From Hyphomicrobium_A sp044507625 (lineage in GTDB: Bacteria; Pseudomonadota; Alphaproteobacteria; Rhizobiales; Hyphomicrobiaceae): a DNA stretch of 64,000 nt. A program made the position numbers and the translations under genes. Within the stretch, counting starts at the first letter, position 1, and every line of letters starts with the position of its first letter. The DNA lies in the NCBI GenBank assembly GCA_044507625.1, contig JBIQJE010000001.1, positions 310,001 to 374,000 of the forward strand. The letters are read 5' to 3'. The notes below the pieces were generated by a model. That model saw only the letters and a program-made list of their open reading frames with translations, was not told where the DNA came from and made no database searches. Shown here in pieces: positions 16,287 through 25,476 of the stretch.

Positions 16287-19200
16287 GTGCCCGCATTCTT
16301 TATCAACCGTCCGGTGTTTGCCTGGGTTATCGCGCTCTTCATCGCGCTCTTGGGTGCCTTGGCTCTGCCGCAGCTACCAGTGTCGCGCTTCCCCACCATC
16401 GCTCCCCCGAGCGTCAGCATCTACGCGACCTATACTGGCGCCACCCCGAAAACCATCAACGACAGCGTCGTCAGCCTGATCGAGCGGGAGCTGTCGAGCG
16501 TCAAGAACATGCTGTACTTCGAGTCGTCAGCCGACACATCAGGCAGCGCCAGTGTCGTGGCGACCTTCAAGCCCGGCACCGATCCGGAGCTTGCGCAGGT
16601 CGATGTGCAGAACCGGCTGAAGGCGATCGAGCCCCGCCTCCCCCAGGCGGTGCGCCAGCTCGGCGTCACAGTCGAATCGGCAACCTCCGACTTCCTGCTG
16701 ATCGTGACGTTGAGCTCCAGTGACGCCACGTACAACGAGCTCGCGCTCGGGGATTATATGACCCGCAGCATCGCCGAAGAACTCAAGCGCGTGGAAGGTG
16801 TCGGCCGGGTTCAGTCATTCGGCTCCGAGAAAGCCATGCGTATCTGGATAGACCCCGCGATGCTCATCTCTTACTCGCTCTCGCTGTCAGACATACAGGC
16901 GGCGATACGAACGCAGAACGCCGAGATCGCGCCTGGACGCATCGGCTCCGAACCGACGGTCAAGGGGCAGAAAATCAGCGTGCCGCTGACCGTCGAGGGG
17001 CAGCTGCGGACGCCAGAGCAGTTCGCGGCGATCGTGTTGCGCGCCCGGCCGGACGGCTCCAAGCTCGTCCTCGGTGACGTCGCGCGCGTCGAGATAAACG
17101 CCCAGAGCATGGCCTTCTCGATCCGCGAAGATGGACGGCCGGCGGCGGCGGCCGGGGTACAACTGTCGCCGGGTGCCAATGCTGTACGCACTGCCGACGC
17201 GATCAAGGCCCGCCTCGCCGAGCTGGCGCCGACCATGCCGAAGGGCATCAAGTACTCCATCTCCTTTGACACCTCGCCCTTCATCAAGATTTCGATCGAA
17301 AAGGTCATCTACACGCTCGTCGAAGCCATGGTGCTGGTTTTCCTGGTGATGCTGCTCTTCCTGCAGAAGCTTCGCTACACGCTCATTCCAGCCATCGTTG
17401 CCCCCATCGCGTTGCTTGGAACCTTGGCCGTCATGTGGGTGGCGGGCTTCTCGATCAACGTGCTCACCATGTTCGGGATGGTCCTGGCCATCGGCATCAT
17501 CGTCGACGACGCGATCGTCGTCGTCGAGAACGTCGAGCGCATCATGGTTGCGCAGGGCCTGTCGCCCAAGCAAGCTACGCAGAAAGCGATGCGGGAGATC
17601 ACCGGTGCGGTCATCGGGATCACCCTCGTACTTTCCGCGGTCTTTGTTCCGATGGGCCTAGCATCGGGCTCGGTGGGCGCTATCTATCGGCAGTTCGCGG
17701 TGGCGATGTCGGTATCCATTCTATTCTCCGCCTTTCTGGCGCTAACGTTGACGCCGGCGCTATGCGCCACCCTGTTGAAGCCGGTTGATATTTCACATCA
17801 CACTCGACGGGGCTTTTATGGCTGGTTCAATCGCGTCTTTGATCGGCTCACGGAACGCTATGCGGGCTGGGTAGGCGCTCTCGTCAAACGAGGCGGCCGC
17901 ATGATGGTGATCTACCTCGTCATCGTCGTCGCGATGGCCTACGCCTTCGTGCGGCTGCCATCCTCCTTCGTGCCGAACGAAGATCAAGGGAACTTTATGA
18001 CCATGTTCTCCCTTCCCGCCGATGCGACAGCGGAACGGACCTTGGACATCGTCAAGATGTACGATGCGCATGTCGCCCAGCGCCCAGACGTCGAAAGCAA
18101 CACCTCCGTTGTCGGTTTCGGCTTGTATGGATCCGGTTCCAACGCCGCCATGAGCTTCACGACTCTCAAGGATTGGAAGCAGCGCACCGGGACCGTCGAC
18201 GACGAGATCGCGAGTGCTACAGCAGCCATGGCCGGGGCTCGGGAGGGGATGGTCATGAGCATGAAGCCACCGGCCATCGAGGCGCTCGGTACGACATCGG
18301 GATTCTCGCTGCGGCTTCAGGACCGGGCCAATCGCGGCAACGCGGCATTGGCTGCGGCACAGAACCGCCTGTTAGAACTTGCGGCGCAAAGCAAGCTCGT
18401 CACCGGCGTCACCACCGAAGGACTGCCCGATGGGCCGAATCTTAAGCTGGTGGTCGATCGCCAAAAGGCGGAAGCCCTTGGGGTTCCCTTTGCCTTGATC
18501 AGCGACACGCTCGCTGCCGCCATCGGATCCTCTTACGTGAACGACTTTCCGAATGCTGGGCGCATGCAGCAGGTGATCGTGCAGGCGGATGCCCCCAACC
18601 GGATGCAGATCGACGACGTCTTGAAGCTCTACGTGCGCAATCACGCCGGCGGCATGGTTTCCCTCGCGGAGGTCGTGAGCGCCACCTGGGAAGCGGGCCC
18701 CCTCCAATTGACGCGCTATAACGGTTTCCCAGCGGCCCGCATTACCGGCAATGCCAAACCCGGCGTTTCCAGCGGTGACGCGATGGCCGAAATGGAAAGA
18801 TTGGCCGCGCAGCTGCCTGCAGGCTTCAACGTCAACTGGATCGGCCAGTCCCTCCAGGAGAAGCTATCCGGCTCTCAGGCGCCGATGCTGCTCGCGCTTT
18901 CGATGCTCGTCATCTTCCTAGTCCTCGCCGCCCTCTACGAGAGTTGGTCGATTCCCCTGTCCGTGATGCTGGTAGTGCCTCTCGGCATCGTCGGTGCCAT
19001 TCTTGCCGTGCAGCTCCGCGGCCTCGACAACGACGTCTTCTTCAAGGTGGGACTTGTCACCATCATCGGCCTTTCCGCAAAGAATGCCATCCTCATCGTC
19101 GAATTTGCCAAGACACTCCGTTTGCAGGGGTTGGGAATAGGCGAGGCCGTCGTGACGGCCGCAAGCCTGCGCCTGCGCCCCATCCTCATGACCTCGCTGG

Positions 19201-19427
19201 CCTTCACATTGGGCGTCGTGCCGCTCATGCTCGCCCACGGCGCAAGCGCCGCAACCCAGCATTCCATCGGCACCGGAGTGTTCGGCGGTATGGTCTCCGC
19301 CACCGTGTTGGCGATCTTTTTCGTGCCGGTCTTCTACGTGGTCGTCATGAGGCTATTTGAGCGGCGCAAAGATAGCGCCGTCTCTTCTGACGTCAGCTTG
19401 TCGGCGGACAATTCCCAGGGAAGCTAG
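16287..19427 (+). CDS. RND multidrug efflux inner-membrane transporter (AcrB/MexF family)
   Basis: A 1046-residue RND transporter of the HAE1 family, full length for the group. It starts with a GTG and MPAFFINRPVFAWVIALFIA, the AcrB-type first helix. Twelve membrane segments flank two large periplasmic loops. The proton-relay aspartates are the DD in IGIIVDDAIVVVENVER of helix 4, and the second half has the ISAKNAILIVEFAK-like pattern (here IGLSAKNAILIVEFA). It pumps drugs, dyes, detergents or lipids outwards in exchange for protons, with the adaptor upstream. No regulator of the TetR type is adjacent. Confidence 0.96.
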   Translation: MPAFFINRPVFAWVIALFIALLGALALPQLPVSRFPTIAPPSVSIYATYTGATPKTINDSVVSLIERELSSVKNMLYFESSADTSGSASVVATFKPGTDPELAQVDVQNRLKAIEPRLPQAVRQLGVTVESATSDFLLIVTLSSSDATYNELALGDYMTRSIAEELKRVEGVGRVQSFGSEKAMRIWIDPAMLISYSLSLSDIQAAIRTQNAEIAPGRIGSEPTVKGQKISVPLTVEGQLRTPEQFAAIVLRARPDGSKLVLGDVARVEINAQSMAFSIREDGRPAAAAGVQLSPGANAVRTADAIKARLAELAPTMPKGIKYSISFDTSPFIKISIEKVIYTLVEAMVLVFLVMLLFLQKLRYTLIPAIVAPIALLGTLAVMWVAGFSINVLTMFGMVLAIGIIVDDAIVVVENVERIMVAQGLSPKQATQKAMREITGAVIGITLVLSAVFVPMGLASGSVGAIYRQFAVAMSVSILFSAFLALTLTPALCATLLKPVDISHHTRRGFYGWFNRVFDRLTERYAGWVGALVKRGGRMMVIYLVIVVAMAYAFVRLPSSFVPNEDQGNFMTMFSLPADATAERTLDIVKMYDAHVAQRPDVESNTSVVGFGLYGSGSNAAMSFTTLKDWKQRTGTVDDEIASATAAMAGAREGMVMSMKPPAIEALGTTSGFSLRLQDRANRGNAALAAAQNRLLELAAQSKLVTGVTTEGLPDGPNLKLVVDRQKAEALGVPFALISDTLAAAIGSSYVNDFPNAGRMQQVIVQADAPNRMQIDDVLKLYVRNHAGGMVSLAEVVSATWEAGPLQLTRYNGFPAARITGNAKPGVSSGDAMAEMERLAAQLPAGFNVNWIGQSLQEKLSGSQAPMLLALSMLVIFLVLAALYESWSIPLSVMLVVPLGIVGAILAVQLRGLDNDVFFKVGLVTIIGLSAKNAILIVEFAKTLRLQGLGIGEAVVTAASLRLRPILMTSLAFTLGVVPLMLAHGASAATQHSIGTGVFGGMVSATVLAIFFVPVFYVVVMRLFERRKDSAVSSDVSLSADNSQGS

Positions 19428-19563
19428 AACACGCGCTGCCACCCCTCGAAGTACCATCGACGCTGCGTCCACACACTCTCAACGCTGTCTCGACAAAGAT
19501 GATCACCATGCCCGAATGGCACCGAGCACATCGCACCGAGCACATCGCTGAGAGTTCCGCGTA

Positions 19564-19731
19564 ATGCCGACGGAGTTGGAGAGCACTTACGCTCAGGTAA
19601 TCGCTGGACTGATCGCTATGAGTGGTAGGGAGCGGGTTGTCATCCCACCGGAGCACCTGCCTTTCGATCCCTTCTTCATCCAGGTTACCGAGGACGATAA
19701 GGGTGTGACGGTGTGCTTGGTGCGCGACTAG
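19564..19731 (+). CDS. Small hypothetical protein, 55 residues
   Basis: A 55-codon frame beginning MPTELESTYAQVIAGLIAM and ending in a Val/Cys-rich strand before TAG. Composition is protein-like: an amphipathic N-terminal helix followed by VVIPPEHLPFDPFFIQ and an acidic turn, with few Arg or Ser runs. I do not recognise a family. The ribosome site is weak (GAGAG 11 bases upstream). It lies 137 bases after the RND transporter in the same direction. Confidence 0.4.
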   Translation: MPTELESTYAQVIAGLIAMSGRERVVIPPEHLPFDPFFIQVTEDDKGVTVCLVRD

Positions 19732-20185
19732 GAGTTAGAACGCTCCGCAGTGCTATCGCCCAGGAATTTAGGCCGTGCTCCCGCGAGGAAGGGCAGCAAG
19801 GACACGGGGGACTGACGCCCACCATGTGCACTATCATGGTGCTCGTGCTGCGCGCCGTCATCAGTCAGGCGATCGACACCCGACGGCAACAATGCACTCA
19901 TGAGCGGACCTTGGCAGGCGGTCACCCCGCAGCTCCGACGGTGGAGATGAGCGCTTGTGCGTCGAACCGATCATCACTGTCTAAATCTTACGGCTAGAGC
20001 GAACGTCCAGATATGCACCGCAGTGTCGTCGCTCCTTTCGCGAGGCTGTGCGGGGTCGTTCGACGACGTTAGTTCGGGCTTGCTATCGCCGGCCGAACGG
20101 ACCCGCACAACGGTCACCGACATTGAGTTGTTGTGCCGCTTACAGCAGAGTGGGTGCTAGATGGTGATCTCTGCGGGAGGACCGA
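19732..20185. other. Intergenic, no supported gene
   Basis: Short overlapping frames on both strands are not protein-like. The end of the stretch carries the GGGAGG ribosome site of the exported protein that follows. Confidence 0.4.
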
Positions 20186-20569
20186 ATGCGTTTCATAGTG
20201 ACTGCAGCAGCAACGATCGTCCTCTCGGGCGCTTCGGCGCTCGCTTGCAATATCGATCCTCAGACAAATGTGGAACTCGATCCGAAGGACCGGGCGGTTC
20301 TGATATCGCTGGGGAAGGCCATTGATGTGCCGGAACTTCTGAAAGGCGCGCCTGTCGCTGCGCTTTTTTCCGAGCCCTCGGACGCGGTGACGATCAACGC
20401 ATCGGATGCCAAAACATTGGCCCAAGCCCTGGCGGGCTTACGCAAGGCTACGGCCTGCCACGCGGATCGCGTCACCATGGAAAGAATCCTCGAAGCTGAC
20501 ACCCCCGGCATCAGATTCCTCAAGCAGATTGAAGGATGCTTGGCCGACGCCTGCGTCGACAATCAGTAA
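20186..20569 (+). CDS. Hypothetical exported protein
   Basis: A 127-residue protein with a cleavable signal (MRFIVTAAATIVLSGASALA) and a mature part starting CNIDPQTNVELDPK. Four cysteines (first mature residue, KATACHAD, and the pair in GCLADAC) could form two disulfides in the periplasm. A GGGAGG ribosome site stands 6 bases before the ATG. I recognise no family. It is convergent with the exported protein at 20604-21122. Confidence 0.65.
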   Translation: MRFIVTAAATIVLSGASALACNIDPQTNVELDPKDRAVLISLGKAIDVPELLKGAPVAALFSEPSDAVTINASDAKTLAQALAGLRKATACHADRVTMERILEADTPGIRFLKQIEGCLADACVDNQ

Positions 20570-20603
20570 TGACAGCCACGGCAGCGCGGCGCCATGACCC
20601 TGA

Positions 20604-21122
20604 CTAGTGTGCTCGTGGTTGCGCGAGCCGGGCCAGATTGATCAGGGCATCGTCCGTGAGCGATATCGCCCCTCCGCCACTGATTCTGAACGTCGACCCG
20701 CCGACCAGCACGGTGATGTCCCGGCGCGCAATGCTCAGCAGCGCGCCATCTCCGATGTCGATGCGCCGGATGCCGGGGCCGGCATTGGCTCGCTTGAGGT
20801 CACGAACGACGTCCAGATGTAAGCGCGAATTTAGCTTCTGGTATTCCAGGAAGGTCGACGTATCGAGCCCAGGTCGGCCATCAGGCGTCCACTCGCACAT
20901 CGGCTCATGATCGCGGTTGGACATTGCTCGGACTTGGCGTCCGAGCTGTTGCGACACCTCGTCATCGGTGAGAAGGGAGCACGGGTCTTGCGTAAATCCG
21001 GTTCCTTCGTACGCCTGAACCCCTGCCGGGTCCGCATGGCCGGCGCTTGTGAACAGCATTGTCGCGCCGGCAATGCACAGCAGCGCCAACACGCGGACGG
21101 GTGATGGATTGGCCGACATCAC
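20604..21122 (-). CDS. Exported protein, DUF3558-like
   Basis: A 172-residue protein with a signal peptide ending SAGHADP. The mature start DPCSLLTDDEVSQQLG and a later PMCEWTPDG follow the DUF3558 layout (a Pro-Cys-Ser-Leu-Leu turn, a second Cys beside Trp), seen in some secreted bacterial proteins of unknown role. The assignment is tentative. The ATG is followed at once by another ATG; a GAGGAGAACG ribosome site lies upstream (reading the minus strand). Confidence 0.6.
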   Translation of the reverse strand: MMSANPSPVRVLALLCIAGATMLFTSAGHADPAGVQAYEGTGFTQDPCSLLTDDEVSQQLGRQVRAMSNRDHEPMCEWTPDGRPGLDTSTFLEYQKLNSRLHLDVVRDLKRANAGPGIRRIDIGDGALLSIARRDITVLVGGSTFRISGGGAISLTDDALINLARLAQPRAH

Positions 21123-21470
21123 GTTCTCCTCGAACTCCTAACTTGCACTCGCGACTATCATTGTCGTCGATCAAGCCGTCCAGAAGGCATGCGGACGGCA
21201 TGACGAGTTGGTGAGACCGGCCTCAGAAGGAATCTGACCGACATGCTGAGACGGGGCGACATCTAAGGTCTGCTTTGCCTCCTCGGCAGTGGGACCTGCC
21301 GGCAGCGGTTCAGGGGAGCGAACCGGAGCAAGCCGGATGACCACCCCAGAAAACGACCTGCCGGGTGGCAACGTCTGCAACGGGCTGGTCGTTGATTTTG
21401 GCCGCCGCTTGGCGATTCTATCGGGCGGCTCACTGCCAGTGCCAGTGACCGCTTTACCGAGGCGCGTTAG
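21123..21470. other. Intergenic, no supported gene
   Basis: Between the divergent DUF3558-like gene and the 116-residue hypothetical. Overlapping frames on both strands (21171-21629 minus and 21289-21675 plus) have Arg/Ser/Pro-rich translations and no ribosome sites, and I do not accept them. Confidence 0.35.
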
Positions 21471-21821
21471 ATGTGGATCACCGGAAAAATCTTTCGTCGA
21501 CGCGCGAAGGGCTACACGCGGCGGATCATGCTCCGTTACGACCGTATGCTCGTTTTCGAGGGCATCCTCGGCACCGGCGACAAGCTCTTTGCCAAGGAGC
21601 GTACACCGCTTGAGCCTCTCATCTACCACGCATTTCTATTCGCACTCGACGCCATCGAATGCGAGATTTGGGTGAGGGACGATGCGAAGACGCGCTTCGA
21701 TCGGGACCGATTTTATCGAGCCCATCTCAACGCGGACTGCACGTATTGCTGGTTCAATGGCCATGAGGCGCTCGTGCGCGACCGAGAGTCAAACCATGAG
21801 AGCGAGGGCGAAGCGTCGTGA
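21471..21821 (+). CDS. Hypothetical protein coupled to endonuclease V
   Basis: A 116-residue soluble protein with a basic N-terminus (KIFRRRAKGYTRR), a central hydrophobic segment (PLIYHAFLFALDAIECEIWV) and a charged end. No family is recognised. Its TGA overlaps the GTG of the endonuclease V gene (GTGA), so the two are translated together and may act together in handling damaged nucleic acid. The ribosome site is weak (CGAGGCG). Confidence 0.55.
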   Translation: MWITGKIFRRRAKGYTRRIMLRYDRMLVFEGILGTGDKLFAKERTPLEPLIYHAFLFALDAIECEIWVRDDAKTRFDRDRFYRAHLNADCTYCWFNGHEALVRDRESNHESEGEAS

Positions 21822-22345
21822 GCTTCCACCTCGCCGTCGATGTACACTATCACGGCGATGGTCGGGCCGTTGCTGCCGGGGTTGCGTTCGCCGACTGGCG
21901 GTCCGATGTGATCGACCGAACCGAGGTGGTGCGCCTCGGGAGTGCGCGGCCGTACGAGCCCGGACATTTCTTCAAGCGCGAGTTGCCGCACGTCTTGGAA
22001 CTTATGGATCGGTTCCCGAAGATACCGGCGACGATCGTTATCGACGGCTACGTGACGTTGGGACTGGACCAGCGCGACGGCCTAGGCGCGCGGCTCTTTT
22101 CTGCTCTCCGGGGACAGGTTGCCGTTATCGGAGTCGCAAAGAGTCGTTTCATTGGGACGCCAGCCGAGACAGAGGTCTTGCGGGGCAAGAGCAAGCGGCC
22201 ACTCTATGTGACGAGCCGCGGGATCGCGCTTGAGATTGCCAAGGGACTGATCCGCGACATGCACGGCTTCAATCGCTTACCAACGCTCTTGGTGGCAGTC
22301 GACCGCGCGTGCCGCGAGCTAGCCCCGATGTCCAAATCCGAATGA
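21818..22345 (+). CDS. nfi: Endonuclease V (deoxyinosine 3'-endonuclease) homolog
   Basis: A 175-residue endonuclease V family protein, which nicks DNA one base 3' of deoxyinosine. The three metal ligands have matches: Asp8 in AVDVHY, Glu55 in PGHFFKRELP (the PGxLxFRE region) and Asp76 in IVIDGYV. VIGVAKSRFIG matches the family's GVAKSRL segment. It is shorter than typical members (about 220) because it begins directly at the first catalytic strand. A GTG start overlaps the upstream stop. Activity is likely, but the shortened N-terminus is unusual. Confidence 0.85.
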   Translation: MSFHLAVDVHYHGDGRAVAAGVAFADWRSDVIDRTEVVRLGSARPYEPGHFFKRELPHVLELMDRFPKIPATIVIDGYVTLGLDQRDGLGARLFSALRGQVAVIGVAKSRFIGTPAETEVLRGKSKRPLYVTSRGIALEIAKGLIRDMHGFNRLPTLLVAVDRACRELAPMSKSE

Positions 22346-22546
22346 GCCTCTCGGTGGAATTGGCGGGTCACGCAGGTCATAGCCGGCGCGACACGAAGGC
22401 GGCGCCGCGACGGAACGCGACGGAAGATGGCAGGCGATGCGATGGGGTTAGTCAGGTCCAAAGGAGGAACGTAACTGTCCCACCAAGTTTGCCGGTGGGA
22501 CAATACCGGCAAGAAAATAAGCAGAATCAATTGCTTAAGTGGGTGA

Positions 22547-22622
22547 TGGCGCCCCGTAGGGGACTCGAACCCCTGTTCCCAACGTGAGAGGCTGGTGTCC
22601 TAGGCCACTAGACGAACGGGAC
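22547..22622 (-). tRNA. tRNA-Glu (CTC)
   Basis: On the minus strand a full cloverleaf is seen: acceptor stem GTCCCGT pairs with ACGGGGC (one G-U), a D arm with TAGTGGCCTA, an anticodon loop CTCTCAC with CTC in the middle, a TTCGAGT T-loop, discriminator G and an encoded CCA at 22547-22549. The sequence is close to other bacterial tRNA-Glu genes. It reads GAG codons. Confidence 0.95.
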
Positions 22623-22706
22623 AGCGCTGGAGCGAACCTATATGGGACTAAGCGCCCATCGATCAAGCCGTTTCTTTGCTTCAGGTCCTGCAATACCCAA
22701 AGAGCG

Positions 22707-23096
22707 TCAATCGGGCGCTGTTCGCTTGATACCGATGTCGGTGAGCGCGCGGCCCGCAGCGAGATCGTAGACCGCAATCCCTTCCGCGCCCGCGGCTTCA
22801 TAGTGAACCGCAAGCCGGTCGCCCGAAAGCGAGATCGAGCGCACCTGCGCGCCTGCGGGCAAGCGCAGCATCGCCTCGGGCGGAACGGCCGGGCGCGGCG
22901 CTGGCGGCGGTTGCGTCGTCTTGGCGGACGCGAGATAGATGATGCGGCCGGCAACCGTCGCAAGGCCGGCGAACAGCAGCACCCCGAGCGCGACGACGAC
23001 AATCTTCATCGTGCGCTGCAGGCGCGCTTCCGCTGAGTTCGGCATGGGAGCTGCCGCCGCCGCGGGGGCTGCGTCGGCGGCATCGGTCGGGTGCAT
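22707..23096 (-). CDS. Single-pass membrane protein, DUF6476-like
   Basis: A 129-residue protein: Ala/Pro-rich cytosolic N-terminus, one membrane helix (about 30-52, KIVVVALGVLLFAGLATVA), then a periplasmic beta domain with SGDRLAVHYEAAGAEGIAVYDLAAG. This arrangement next to an RluA-type gene is typical of a family of short alphaproteobacterial proteins, called DUF6476 I believe. The start at 23096 has GGAAGGA just upstream; 23114 is also possible. It is divergent from the pseudouridine synthase gene with 53 bases between. Confidence 0.7.
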   Translation of the reverse strand: MHPTDAADAAPAAAAAPMPNSAEARLQRTMKIVVVALGVLLFAGLATVAGRIIYLASAKTTQPPPAPRPAVPPEAMLRLPAGAQVRSISLSGDRLAVHYEAAGAEGIAVYDLAAGRALTDIGIKRTAPD

Positions 23097-23149
23097 TCTA
23101 CGTCCTTCCGTCATCTCGCGGAGGCCATCGGGAGGCCAGTTATAAGGCT

Positions 23150-24166
23150 ATGTCTAGCGCCGAGCCGAGACCCAGCGCAAACCCGTTGCAGCTCACCGCG
23201 AGCGAGGAAGATACGGGAACCCGCCTCGATAAGCTGCTCGCCCAGCGCGTCGATGGGCTGAGCCGTGCGCGCATCCAGGCGCTGATCCGCTCCGGAAATA
23301 TCACCGATGGCGATGGTAACGCCGTCGACAATGGCGCCTACCGCGTCAAGCCTGGCGACACGTTCAAAGTTGTACTGCCGCCGCCTGTCGCCGCCGAGCC
23401 GCGCGCTGAGAAAATGCCCCTCAGCGTGGTCTACGAGGATAGCGACCTCATTGTCATCGACAAACCGGCGCACATGGTTGTGCATCCCGCGCCGGGGCAC
23501 GCCGAAGGCACCCTCGTGAATGCCCTCATCGCCCACTGCGGCGATAGCCTTTCGGGTATCGGCGGTGTGCGCCGGCCCGGCATCGTGCACCGGCTCGACA
23601 AGGGCACCTCGGGACTTCTCGTCGTGGCGAAGAACGATGCCGCCCATCAAGGGCTTGCCGAGCAGTTCGCCGCCCACGGCGCCGATGGCCGAATGTACCG
23701 GGCCTATCGCGCGCTGGTATGGGGAAAGCCCCTGCGTCCCCGTGACACCATCTCGGCGCGGCTTGGCCGCAGCCAGTCGAACCGCACCAAGATCGCAGTG
23801 ACCCGCGGCGAAGCCGGCCGCCACGCCGTAACCCATTACGAGCTCTTAAGAACCTTCGAGACCGACGCGGGCCCCGTGTCGCTGCTCCGCCTCGAGCTCG
23901 AAACCGGCCGCACCCATCAGATCCGCGTGCACCTTGCCCACGTCGGGATGCCTGTTCTCGGAGATTCGATATACGGCAGCGGCTTCAAAGCGAAGGTGGG
24001 CCGCCTCGGCGAGGGCTCCAGGAGCGCCTTGGAGGCGCTCGGCCGCCAGGCCCTCCATGCCGCGGAACTGGGCTTCGAGCATCCCCTCACGGGCCAATCA
24101 CTTCAGTTTGAAAGCCCGCTGCCGGCCGATATCGCCAATCTGTTGAATGCCTTGGAGGCGGATTAG
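23150..24166 (+). CDS. rluD: RluA/RluD-family 23S rRNA pseudouridine synthase
   Basis: A 338-residue synthase that isomerises uridine to pseudouridine, probably in helix 69 of 23S rRNA. An N-terminal S4 domain (about 22-75, TRLDKLLAQRVDGLSRARIQ) is followed by the catalytic domain with DLIVIDKPAHMVVHPAPGH and the signature HRLDKGTSGLLVVAK with the catalytic Asp. GRTHQIRVHLAH is the late family motif. Length is normal. RluD is the most likely paralog because of the S4 domain, but RluA/RluC types cannot be separated by eye. Confidence 0.92.
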   Translation: MSSAEPRPSANPLQLTASEEDTGTRLDKLLAQRVDGLSRARIQALIRSGNITDGDGNAVDNGAYRVKPGDTFKVVLPPPVAAEPRAEKMPLSVVYEDSDLIVIDKPAHMVVHPAPGHAEGTLVNALIAHCGDSLSGIGGVRRPGIVHRLDKGTSGLLVVAKNDAAHQGLAEQFAAHGADGRMYRAYRALVWGKPLRPRDTISARLGRSQSNRTKIAVTRGEAGRHAVTHYELLRTFETDAGPVSLLRLELETGRTHQIRVHLAHVGMPVLGDSIYGSGFKAKVGRLGEGSRSALEALGRQALHAAELGFEHPLTGQSLQFESPLPADIANLLNALEAD

Positions 24167-24514
24167 CGGCAAAATTGGCGCGCGCCGCAAATCGCAGATT
24201 AGGTCCAATACCAAGTCCCGTATGGCGAATGAGCGCCCAGCGCTACACTCTCGCGGCCCGAAGAATGGGGCGTGAACGGGATAATCGCTGTCTCAGCAAA
24301 ACATTTCTGCACTGCGCTTGCGACATAGATGGAGTGCAACAATATATCCCTGACCTGCGTATAGGGGGTAAGGCGGGCACCGGATCGACGGAAAATAGGC
24401 ATCTGGTGCGTTTTCTAAAAGGGTTCAGCCGAAAGTCGGCGAAGCCCGCGAACGGTTCCCCGCTTATGATGACTGAGAGGGACCGCCCTGGCACTGGGGC
24501 GGCTGGTAGACGAC
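24167..24514. other. rpoH upstream region
   Basis: No gene is seen in the 348 bases between the pseudouridine synthase and rpoH. The translations are poor on both strands. It must hold the rpoH promoter or promoters and its leader, but I could not fix -35/-10 elements or the base-pairing thermosensor. Confidence 0.4.
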
Positions 24515-25402
24515 ATGGCAACGAAACTTCCGACGATCGCGCAGGGCTCGCTGGGTCTCGCTCGTTATCTCGAGGAGATTCGCAAATTCCCGATGCTGGA
24601 ACCGGGCGAAGAGTTCATGCTGGCCAAGCGCTGGCAGGAGCACTCCGACCAGGACGCAGCCGAGAAGCTGGTGACGTCGCACCTTCGCCTCGTCGCCCGC
24701 ATCGCCATGGGCTATCGCGGCTACGGCCTGCCGATCGGAGAGGTCATCTCCGAAGGCAACGTCGGCCTGATGCAGGCGGTGAAGCGCTTCGATCCGGACA
24801 AGGGCTTCCGCCTCGCGACGTATGCGATGTGGTGGATCCGTGCCTCGATCCAGGAATACATCCTGCGTTCGTGGAGCCTCGTGAAGATGGGCACCACTGC
24901 GGCGCAGAAGAAACTGTTCTTCAACCTGCGGCGCGCCAAGAGCCAGCTCCAGGCCCTCGATGACGGCGACTTGCACCCCGATCACGTCAAAACGATCGCG
25001 CGCAAGTTCGGTGTCAGCGAGGCCGACGTCGTGTCGATGAACCGCCGCCTCGGTGGCGATGCGTCGCTCAACGCACCCGTTCGCACCGATTCCGAAGCCG
25101 GCGAATGGCAGGACTGGCTGGCGGACGATGCGCCCACGCAGGAGGATACCCTCGGCGATGAGCAGGAGCTCGACCAGCGCAAGAACTACCTGTCGAACGC
25201 GCTTGCCTCGCTCAACGACCGCGAGCGGCGCATCTTCGAGGCGCGGCGGTTGACCGAGCAGCCGGCGACGCTCGAGGACCTGTCGACGGAATTCGGCGTC
25301 TCGCGCGAGCGCATCCGCCAGATCGAGGTACGCGCGTTCGAGAAGGTACAGAAGGCGGTGCAGTCGGCCGCGACGGCGGACGACGCCGCCCGCGTGCACT
25401 GA
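24515..25402 (+). CDS. rpoH: RNA polymerase sigma-32 factor (heat shock)
   Basis: A 295-residue group 3 sigma factor that directs RNA polymerase to heat-shock promoters. Region 2 has HLRLVARIAMGYRGYGLP, ISEGNVGLMQAVKRFDP and TYAMWWIRASIQEYI. The RpoH box QKKLFFNLRRAKS follows directly, the diagnostic segment for this family. Region 4 carries LNDRERRIFEARRL and the helix-turn-helix LEDLSTEFGVSRERIRQIEVRA. Full length. groESL, a usual target, lies at 41.2 kb in this window. Confidence 0.97.
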   Translation: MATKLPTIAQGSLGLARYLEEIRKFPMLEPGEEFMLAKRWQEHSDQDAAEKLVTSHLRLVARIAMGYRGYGLPIGEVISEGNVGLMQAVKRFDPDKGFRLATYAMWWIRASIQEYILRSWSLVKMGTTAAQKKLFFNLRRAKSQLQALDDGDLHPDHVKTIARKFGVSEADVVSMNRRLGGDASLNAPVRTDSEAGEWQDWLADDAPTQEDTLGDEQELDQRKNYLSNALASLNDRERRIFEARRLTEQPATLEDLSTEFGVSRERIRQIEVRAFEKVQKAVQSAATADDAARVH

Positions 25403-25444
25403 CGGGTAAGCGCCCTCCTCAAGACCGACCGCCAGAAATAACCG

Positions 25445-25476
25445 CGGCGCCGCGCTATTGCGGCGCCGTTACTTTT
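25445..25476 (+). terminator. rpoH terminator overlapping the stop of the convergent gene
   Basis: A perfect 9-bp stem (CGGCGCCGC / GCGGCGCCG) with a 6-base loop, followed by TTACTTTT. It stands 42 bases after the rpoH stop. The stop codon of the convergent minus-strand gene (25455-25457) lies in the loop and stem, so one hairpin may serve both genes. Confidence 0.65.
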
